From: Phycisphaeraceae bacterium
Lineage (GTDB): Bacteria; Planctomycetota; Phycisphaerae; Phycisphaerales; Phycisphaeraceae
NCBI GenBank assembly: GCA_003552605.1
Contig: PUNN01000298.1
Location: 1-12,214, forward strand
DNA length: 12,214 nucleotides
Direction: 5' to 3'
How positions within the stretch are numbered: the stretch's first letter is position 1; each line of letters opens with the position of its first letter. This document shows, piece after piece, positions 6,894 to 12,214 of this stretch. Position numbers and translations under genes: made by a program. The notes beneath the pieces are model-generated. The model did not search any database and was not told where the DNA came from. It saw only the letters and a program-made list of their open reading frames with translations.

Positions 6894-7143
6894 AGCCTTC
6901 AGCCTCAACGGGCCCCGGGGGCTACGTCGGTTCGTGATTCTGGCGTGGTGGGGATTGTCGGGATAGGATGTTAGTGCAGTGGGGCAAACACGGGAGGACT
7001 GTCCAGTGTTGTGCAAGGGTGATCGTGGGCCCGATCGGGCCGGTGCCATGCGGGTTTGCCGTGAGGGCGGCCCATGTTGTGGCAACAACGTTGCCGGCGC
7101 TCCCGGTGGCGCTCACCACAGGTGGCGAGGCAAGGGATGTCGC

Positions 7144-7575
7144 GTGACGGTGCTCATCGGTGTGCTCGCGGCGGCTGTGATGAGTGGGATTACCGGCTGC
7201 TCCATTTGGAACACCACTCACCTTTACCTCGGTGAACCGGGTCAACCGGTGCCGGAACGCGACAATTCACGCACGATTACGGTGCGCATCGCCGCTGGAC
7301 AGGATATCATCGGGATCGTCGAACAGGCGGCTTCTGACAACGGTTTTGAAGAGGACGAGTCGCGCCGATATGACCACATGTGGAAGTATCGACCCGAAAC
7401 GGGGCCTTCCACGCAGATCAGCCTCATGCAGGAGTTGCCGGGTGTCTGGCGTGTGGATTTCACCAATTGGGGCCGCACGCCAAGTGCACAAGCGATCGGT
7501 GCCCGTGATGCGATCCTCGACAGCGTGTGCTGGCAAGAGGTGGATGATATCCCAACAGGCGCAGCCGGCCCGTAG
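7144..7575 (+). CDS. Small putative lipoprotein, paralogue of the next gene's N-terminal domain
   Basis: The 143-residue product begins with a hydrophobic stretch ending in the lipobox SGITGC (Cys19), so it is predicted to be lipidated and anchored in the envelope. I recognise no database family. The mature part resembles residues 41-150 of the next product: Y-L-x-E-P-G near the start (HLYLGEPG), an I..IVEQAASDNGFE helix, and GVWRVDFTNW followed by a helix of repeated Ala and Arg. I chose GTG 7144 because AAGGG lies 7 bases upstream, but this start gives a signal peptide without the usual basic residues. In-frame upstream codons encode HHRWRGKGCR, so a longer form (ATG 7048 or GTG 6979) is possible. 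A GGCAAC/GTTGCC hairpin lies at 7081-7095. The next gene follows after 54 bases. Confidence 0.7.
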   Translation: MTVLIGVLAAAVMSGITGCSIWNTTHLYLGEPGQPVPERDNSRTITVRIAAGQDIIGIVEQAASDNGFEEDESRRYDHMWKYRPETGPSTQISLMQELPGVWRVDFTNWGRTPSAQAIGARDAILDSVCWQEVDDIPTGAAGP

Positions 7576-7629
7576 CCGACGTTGCGGACGGTCCGAGCGA
7601 GTACCATGGGTTGAAAGAAGGGTCTCACC

Positions 7630-8892
7630 ATGCTTCCGATGGCCAAGATGCAACATGCGATGGTGGCGCGAAAAGGCACAGCGCTTTGGCACCGGCGCAC
7701 CTGGGGGGCCGTGGTTCTTGTGGCCGCGGTGCTGCTTGCATCAGCCTGTACGGAGAGCACACGCAGCTTCTACCTGCGCGAACCCGGGGGTGAACGTCCG
7801 AGCACGTTGTTCGGGCCACCGACCATCGCGCTCGAGCGGGAGTACGATGTGCCGGCACTTGTCCAGGCGGCGGTGACTGAGGCCGGGCTTGAGCCCTTCG
7901 AATCGTGGAGACATACCCACGCTTATGCCGGCCCGCCGCAGGAGGGCCGTACCTTGCGCGTGACGCTGGACCGCGAATGCCGTGGCCTCTGGCATGTGCA
8001 CCTCGAGGACTGGCCCTCCCCCGACAGGCGCAGCGCACGCTCGCGCGAGGTGGAACGTGCCATCGTTGAACGTGCACAGGCCACCGCTGATTCGAAGCAA
8101 ACGGCCCCATCCGAAGCGCCCGAGCCGGATGAGCAGCAGCGGGACGATGCGAGCGAGGATAACAGCGAGGCCAATGGTGCCACCGGCAATGAAAAGCAAG
8201 CGCCGGAATCGGAGCAGCAGGAAACCTCACAAGCCGGCAACGATGAAAACGAGGTCTACTACATCAGCGATATCGAACTCAAGGGTGTCAGTGGCGACGC
8301 CATCAGCCTCGAGACGATCAAAGCGGCACCGGTCAGCCTGCACCAAGTCAACGGGCACTGGACGATTCCCGGTGAGGATGATCCAGGGACCAGTATGCGC
8401 CTGGATGAGGTTGCTCTTAATGAAGGCCGCGCCCTGGACGTGAATGCGGTGCGCGCTGTGCTGCAATTTGTCCGCAATGCCTACCAGGAGCATGGCTTCG
8501 CGGCGATCGTTGTCGCGGTCGACCCGGCCACGTTGCCGGCACTGGCTGACCCGGATGAGCCCGGCACGCTCACGCTGCACGTGGTCGAAGGCCGCATCGA
8601 GAACATCGCGGTCGTGCAGGGCCGCGCTGGCGCTGCACCGGAAGATGCATGGGAAGATGCCCAACCGGCCGCCGGACCGATCGCCGATCGCATTCTCGAA
8701 GATTCACCGGTGGAAGAAGGGAACCTCGTCCGCAGGGACAAGATCGGTGAGTTCCTGAAACAACTCCGCCGCGATCCCGACTTCCATGTCGAAGCGGTAT
8801 TCGCACCATCATCCGCCGATGATGTAGTGGACCTGTACTACCTCATCATCCCCACCGAACCGGAAGAAGATCAGGATGTAACAAGAGATTAA
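7630..8892 (+). CDS. Putative lipoprotein with acidic linker and POTRA-like C-terminal region
   Basis: The 420-residue product has a basic N-region, a hydrophobic core and the lipobox LASAC (Cys40). Residues 41-150 match the upstream lipoprotein (FYLREPGG, then GLWHVHLEDW). Residues 151-208 form a disordered linker rich in Glu, Asp, Gln, Ser and Ala. Residues 209-408 resemble the periplasmic POTRA region of two-partner secretion transporters (ShlB/FhaC): NAYQEHGFAAIVVAV and LTLHVVEGRIENIAVVQG (315-331) in the first unit, then ADRILEDSPVEEGNLVRRD (352-370) and LKQLRRDPDFHVEAVFAP (376-393) in the second. In those transporters a beta-barrel of about 300 residues follows, but here the protein ends 12 residues after the second unit. 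ATG 7630 has AAGGG 7 bases upstream. The POTRA reading is inferred from pattern similarity, and the partner is unknown. Confidence 0.75.
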   Translation: MLPMAKMQHAMVARKGTALWHRRTWGAVVLVAAVLLASACTESTRSFYLREPGGERPSTLFGPPTIALEREYDVPALVQAAVTEAGLEPFESWRHTHAYAGPPQEGRTLRVTLDRECRGLWHVHLEDWPSPDRRSARSREVERAIVERAQATADSKQTAPSEAPEPDEQQRDDASEDNSEANGATGNEKQAPESEQQETSQAGNDENEVYYISDIELKGVSGDAISLETIKAAPVSLHQVNGHWTIPGEDDPGTSMRLDEVALNEGRALDVNAVRAVLQFVRNAYQEHGFAAIVVAVDPATLPALADPDEPGTLTLHVVEGRIENIAVVQGRAGAAPEDAWEDAQPAAGPIADRILEDSPVEEGNLVRRDKIGEFLKQLRRDPDFHVEAVFAPSSADDVVDLYYLIIPTEPEEDQDVTRD

Positions 8893-8901
8893 GCACATGA
8901 A

Positions 8902-8914
8902 TGGCATGATGCCA
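8902..8914. repeat. 13-base near-perfect palindrome upstream of the RCC1 gene
   Basis: TGGCAT and ATGCCA flank a single central G. The element lies 9 bases after the POTRA lipoprotein stop and about 70 bases before the RCC1 gene, in a 91-base gap that also has four CATG tetramers. It could be a regulator binding site or a small mRNA hairpin. No promoter hexamers at proper spacing were found beside it. Confidence 0.25.
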
Positions 8915-8983
8915 GACTACATGCCCGAGTAACATGCACTCCTCCTCTTTCCCGGGATTGCCTCCTCATGAAAGGACTATCTC

Positions 8984-9874
8984 ATGGCACGTGCATCGTT
9001 CGGCGCGCTCGTAATCGTCGTTGCACTCTTCACTGCATGCGTTCCCGAGTACGAGAGCGGATCGCTTCACTCTTGGGGCCGTGATCACCATGACCAGGTC
9101 TCGGCGACTCCGGAAGGCACCTTCACGATCGTTGCGGCGGGAGAATCTCACAGCGTCGCCATCGGCACGGATGGCAACCTGTATTCGTGGGGAGATCAGA
9201 AGTTTGACCAAAGACTGGGCGCACCTTCAGGAACGTTTACGGCTGCGGCTGCGGGCGGCACCTACAGCGTCGTGCTGGACGAGGAAGGGCGACTCCACGC
9301 GTGGGGCCTTGCGGGAAGCGATAAAGACGGCTTGTTGTCGCAGCTTCCCGAGGGCAGATTTAGGACAGTCGCCGCCGGAATCCGTCATGGCGTCGCTATT
9401 GATGTGGAAGGGAATATCCACGCATGGGGTATTGACGATGAAAGCAAGTTTGACCACGGGCAGGTCCGCAATGCCCCTGACGCAGGCGACTTCCAGAGCG
9501 TGTCGGCCCACGATGGTTATAACGTGGCAATTGATGGCAATGGGCATCTTCATGCATGGGGTCAGGATATAGCCGGCGTTGTCAGCACGATTCCCGAGGG
9601 TCAGTTCAAATCTGTAGATGCCGGGCGAACACACTGCGTGGCCATCGATAGTGATGGAAGGCTCCATCAATGGGGCGCAGACATCGGGGATGTGCCGGAA
9701 GGAGCGTTTACCCATGTAGTTGCGGGGTGGCGTTACAGCATCGCGATTGACAAGGATGGAAGACTTCACGCCTGGGGTAAGATGGATGAGTTCGGCCAAG
9801 TAAGTGATACACCCCGGGGGAGATTCCGGGCTATCGCGGCTGGTAACATGCATAACGTGGCAATCGCCCGGTGA
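8984..9874 (+). CDS. Seven-bladed RCC1-repeat lipoprotein
   Basis: The 296-residue product starts with a signal peptide ending in LFTAC (Cys19), so it is predicted to be a surface or periplasmic lipoprotein. The rest is a chain of RCC1-type beta-propeller units of the form G-x-LHAWG...PEG-x-F..VAAG..HSVAID-x-DG. The Trp-Gly pairs stand at 31, 69, 107, 148, 192, 230 and 264, giving seven blades of 34-44 residues. The chain begins with GSLHSWG and ends with AAGNMHNVAIAR, so the last half-unit can complete the first blade, closing the ring. RCC1 propellers in bacteria are generally binding scaffolds, and no catalytic motif is seen. ATG 8984 has AAAGGA 7 bases upstream. Base composition is clearly lower in GC than in the flanking genes. 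Ligand unknown. Confidence 0.9.
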   Translation: MARASFGALVIVVALFTACVPEYESGSLHSWGRDHHDQVSATPEGTFTIVAAGESHSVAIGTDGNLYSWGDQKFDQRLGAPSGTFTAAAAGGTYSVVLDEEGRLHAWGLAGSDKDGLLSQLPEGRFRTVAAGIRHGVAIDVEGNIHAWGIDDESKFDHGQVRNAPDAGDFQSVSAHDGYNVAIDGNGHLHAWGQDIAGVVSTIPEGQFKSVDAGRTHCVAIDSDGRLHQWGADIGDVPEGAFTHVVAGWRYSIAIDKDGRLHAWGKMDEFGQVSDTPRGRFRAIAAGNMHNVAIAR

Positions 9875-10327
9875 ACGAAGATAGCCTTACTCTTTCCAGT
9901 GGATTGCGAAGCAGGATTAGGGGAAGAATTGGTGTGCCGTGAAGATGAGATGATCCAGTTGTCGGGTGTCGCTGCTCGGAAGCTTCCGGGGTCAGAAGTG
10001 AGGCTCCTCAGATGCGATTGACGCACACCAGCGACCCGAGCCCCGTCGATGCGCAGAAGACGGATCCGCGCCTTTACACCGCCATCAAGGGAACTCGCTC
10101 GCAGAGGCGATGCCGTTACTGAATTCTCCCCTTACCGCGACCCTCCCCCGCCCCGGAAGCGAGGGGCGGAAGCCGGAATCGATCTCCGCGGTGTGTCATG
10201 CGCCCCGTCCCCTGCCCGCGACAGTTCTGCATTGACCGGCTCGGAAGGCGGCTGTACGCTGCCCTTGGCGTGTTACAGGCCGTCCGCCCCCACTGATCCT
10301 AGCCTGCCTTCATAAGGAACAACGCTC
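9875..10327. other. Gene-poor region between the RCC1 gene and uxaE
   Basis: These 453 bases contain no supported gene. An 88-codon plus-strand ORF (10049-10315) is Arg/Pro/Ser-rich, has no ribosome binding site and resembles nothing known. The region holds a 12-base perfect palindrome CGGAAGCTTCCG (9977-9988), a small TGAGG/CCTCA hairpin near 10000-10012, and a probable uxaE promoter at 10232-10260. No terminator with a T-run follows the RCC1 gene. Confidence 0.5.
10232..10260 (+). promoter_or_regulatory. Predicted promoter for uxaE
   Basis: TTGACC (10232-10237), five of six against the -35 consensus, is followed at exactly 17 bases by TACGCT (10255-10260), three of six against the -10. A start near 10267 would leave a leader of about 60 bases containing AAGGA (10314-10318) ahead of ATG 10328. 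The -10 is weak. Confidence 0.4.
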
Positions 10328-11623
10328 ATGACCTCCACTGTCGACACGCGGCCGGTGGCCCTTGGCCTGGAACCGAGCTTCGGATTTGGAGACCGGCTGG
10401 GGCTGGCCACGCCTGGCCATCTCGAGGCCCTTCGCAACGAGGGTGGGGCGATCCGGGGCATCTTTGCGCAGCAGTCGATTCGCGAGATGAACCGAACCCG
10501 CCGCACGCCGCAGCAGGTGATGGCCGCGGCCACCTCTGCGCTTGGCAGGGCCGGGTTCGATCAGCCGTGGGGGGCGGATGCGGACCATCTCAAGACCAGC
10601 CAGGATGTGGATGTCACGGCTGATGCCGGGTTCGTCTTCTTCACCATCGACCCCTCCGATGCCGTTGATCCGGACGCGGATGATTACGATGCCGATGGCA
10701 ACGACAGTCCCCTCGCCCGCGCCTTTGCCGAGGTGCGTGAAGAGGTGGACTGGATCGAGCAGTACGAAGGCCGCACCGTACAGGTGGCCGATGGGCCGGC
10801 GATCACGTTCGACCCGGTGACGGTGCAGCGTGCGGCGGTGAAGTACGGGCGGGCGATCAACCACGCCGTGCAGCTCGCTCACTACATCCGCCTCACCGCG
10901 GAAAAGCGCAACCAGCCGTGGGAGATCGAGTTGAGTGTCGATGAGACGCCGCAACCGACCACACCGGCCGAGCATTACATCATCGCCGACCAGCTTCGCC
11001 GCAATGATGTTCGCATCGTCTCGCTGGCGCCCCGATTCGTCGGCGAGCTCGAAAAGGGCGTGGACTACAAGGGCGACCTCGCCGCGCTCGAGATGTCAAT
11101 GAAGGAGCACGCCGCGATCGCCCGCGAACTCGGGCCGTACAAGCTGAGCCTGCACTCGGGCTCGGACAAGCTTTCGATGTACACCATTTTCGCCCGGGCC
11201 ACCCGCGGTCTGTTCCACGTCAAGACGGCCGGGACGAGCTATCTTGAGGCATTACGGGTGGTCGCGCGGCATGATGAGCCGCTGTTCCGCCGCATCATCG
11301 ACTTCGCCCGCAGCCGTTACGATGAGGACAAGGCTACTTATCACGTCTCGGCCACGGTCGAGAGTGTACCCCCGCCTTCACAGATCACCGATGCAGAGGA
11401 ACTCGAGCGTTGTTACCTGCAACTGTGGTCCGAGACGACCACAGGGGCTGGTTTCACCGAGCCGGGCCGGCAGATCCTCCACTGCACATTCGGGTCCGTC
11501 CTGACCGATGGCGAACTCGGCCGCGCAGTGCAGCAGGTACTCGAGCGCGAACCGGGGACCTACCGCGAAGTGCTCGCCGAGCATTTCGGCCGTCACCTCG
11601 CCGCCCTGCGTGCGGGAATGTAA
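10328..11623 (+). CDS. uxaE: Tagaturonate/fructuronate epimerase-like protein (UxaE family)
   Basis: The 431-residue product matches the UxaE family, described in Thermotoga, which interconverts D-tagaturonate and D-fructuronate in hexuronate breakdown. Recognisable stretches are GFGDRLGLATPGHL (19-32), FAQQSIREMNRTRRTP (46-61), WGADADHLKT (81-90), IELSVDETPQPTTPAEH (200-216), SLAPRFVGELEKGVDYKGD (232-250), GPYKLSLHSGSDK (269-281), HVKTAGTSYLEALRVV (297-312) and DKATYHVSA (334-342). The conserved Asp, Glu and His residues in these blocks fit a metal-dependent sugar epimerase of TIM-barrel type. No signal peptide, so cytosolic. An acidic insert (108-126, ten Asp in 19 residues) is unusual. AAGGA lies 9 bases before ATG 10328. 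It converges with a xylulokinase gene, another sugar-acid/pentose enzyme. Family call strong; exact substrate in this organism inferred. Confidence 0.85.
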   Translation: MTSTVDTRPVALGLEPSFGFGDRLGLATPGHLEALRNEGGAIRGIFAQQSIREMNRTRRTPQQVMAAATSALGRAGFDQPWGADADHLKTSQDVDVTADAGFVFFTIDPSDAVDPDADDYDADGNDSPLARAFAEVREEVDWIEQYEGRTVQVADGPAITFDPVTVQRAAVKYGRAINHAVQLAHYIRLTAEKRNQPWEIELSVDETPQPTTPAEHYIIADQLRRNDVRIVSLAPRFVGELEKGVDYKGDLAALEMSMKEHAAIARELGPYKLSLHSGSDKLSMYTIFARATRGLFHVKTAGTSYLEALRVVARHDEPLFRRIIDFARSRYDEDKATYHVSATVESVPPPSQITDAEELERCYLQLWSETTTGAGFTEPGRQILHCTFGSVLTDGELGRAVQQVLEREPGTYREVLAEHFGRHLAALRAGM

Positions 11624-11652
11624 CCGCCGGGGCCCCACCGCGACGATACTTT

Positions 11653-11702
11653 CGACCCGCTGGTGCGGCCGCAGGAGTTCCGGGGCACCAGGTGGCGGGT
11701 CG
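11653..11702. terminator. Bulged hairpin between convergent uxaE and xylulokinase genes
   Basis: CGACCCGC (11653-11660) pairs with GCGGGTCG (11695-11702) and TGGTGC (11661-11666) pairs with GCACCA (11685-11690). The left arm is continuous; the right arm carries a 4-base bulge (11691-11694). The loop is 18 bases. It lies in the 91-base gap where two genes converge, so it could stop or protect both transcripts. No T-run follows on either strand, so it is not a canonical intrinsic terminator. Confidence 0.4.
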
Positions 11703-11714
11703 AGGGGCAAGACC

Positions 11715-12214
11715 TCAGACGAGCGCGGCGATGTGCTGGAACTCATCCTTCAGCGCGTGGTAGAGCCGCTGGTATTGCCCGTGGTACTGCTTGTAGAGCT
11801 TGGCCATCTTCGGCGCCGGCCGCAGCTTCTCGGTCTCGCCGATGATCGCCTTGCAGGCCTGCGGCACACTCTTCCACACCCCCGTGCCCACGCCTGCGAG
11901 AATGGCCACCCCGTACGCTGAGCCTTCATCGCTGTTGATGGTGGCCACGGGTTTGTTGTACACATCGGCCTGGAGCTGGCGCCACAGGGCGCTGCGCGCC
12001 CCCCCGCCGGAGAGGCGCACGGTCCGCACGCGGATATCCATGTCGAGGAAGATACGCAGGATGTCGTTCATGCCGTAGGTGATTCCCTCGATCACGGCGC
12101 GGATCATGGCCGGGCGGTTGTGCCTTGCCGTCAGGCCGATCCACCCGCCGCGGGCGTTGGGATCGGGGTGCGGGCAGCGCTCACCGGTCAGGTATGGCAG
12201 GAAGAACAGCCCCT
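11715..12214 (-). CDS. xylB: Xylulokinase (FGGY family), C-terminal part, truncated by window edge
   Basis: Only the last 165 codons are in view; the gene continues beyond 12214. FGGY kinases phosphorylate sugars, and xylulokinase makes D-xylulose 5-phosphate from D-xylulose and ATP. The visible part carries the xylulokinase-type block GLFFLPYLTGERCPHPDPNA, then GLTARHNRPAMIRAVIEGI, the ATP-site motif LSGGGARSALWRQLQADVYN and SDEGSAYGVAILAGVGTG. The pattern FLPYL-x-GER-x-P-x-x-DP-NARG is typical of XylB, although gluconokinases and related FGGY kinases share parts, so the exact substrate is less sure than the family. The tail after residue 120 of the visible part is charged and probably helical. 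It converges on uxaE, hinting at a sugar catabolism neighbourhood. Confidence 0.85.
   Translation of the reverse strand, partial: GLFFLPYLTGERCPHPDPNARGGWIGLTARHNRPAMIRAVIEGITYGMNDILRIFLDMDIRVRTVRLSGGGARSALWRQLQADVYNKPVATINSDEGSAYGVAILAGVGTGVWKSVPQACKAIIGETEKLRPAPKMAKLYKQYHGQYQRLYHALKDEFQHIAALV

Noticed and set aside
6979..7143. N-terminal extension of the first lipoprotein from GTG 6979.
   Set aside because: The extension would place over 50 non-hydrophobic residues before the signal segment and lacks a ribosome binding site that beats AAGGG before GTG 7144; kept only as an alternative.
10049..10315. An 88-codon ORF upstream of uxaE.
   Set aside because: Arg/Pro/Ser-rich composition, no ribosome binding site, and the predicted uxaE promoter lies inside it.

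Overview
The window is GC-rich bacterial DNA with closely spaced genes on both strands. Several traits suggest a planctomycete of the Phycisphaerae type: a UxaE-like epimerase next to a xylulokinase, envelope lipoproteins, a POTRA-bearing lipoprotein in the style of two-partner secretion, and a stand-alone atpC. This assignment is inferred from gene content and protein style. There is no rRNA or other decisive marker.

Layout, left to right. A minus-strand atpC (17-436) has a good promoter overlapped by an inverted repeat. It faces away from a plus-strand formate/nitrite-type channel gene (792-1664), across an intergenic region that carries a run of stem-loops. Next come two minus-strand genes, an AbgT-family transporter (2501-4342) followed 44 bases later by a thiol/TPMT-type methyltransferase (1812-2456), probably one transcript. 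Divergent from them is a class II-like histone deacetylase family amidohydrolase (4651-5637), then two different cysteine-cluster (YkgJ/UPF0153) proteins in close tandem (5798-6301, 6318-6893).

The least ordinary part is 7144-9874, three consecutive plus-strand lipoprotein genes. The first two are paralogues in their mature N-terminal domain. The second has gained an acidic linker and a tail resembling the POTRA domains of ShlB/FhaC transporters, but no beta-barrel. The third is a seven-blade RCC1-repeat lipoprotein with visibly lower GC than its surroundings. Together they look like an undescribed envelope module.

The right end returns to sugar metabolism. A tagaturonate/fructuronate epimerase-like gene (uxaE, 10328-11623) has a plausible promoter. 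It converges on the C-terminal part of a xylulokinase gene that runs off the window (11715-12214, minus), with a bulged hairpin between the two.

No tRNA, rRNA, CRISPR array, insertion sequence or attachment site was recognised. Promoter, hairpin and start-site calls were made by eye. Protein family calls rest on remembered motifs and not on a search.
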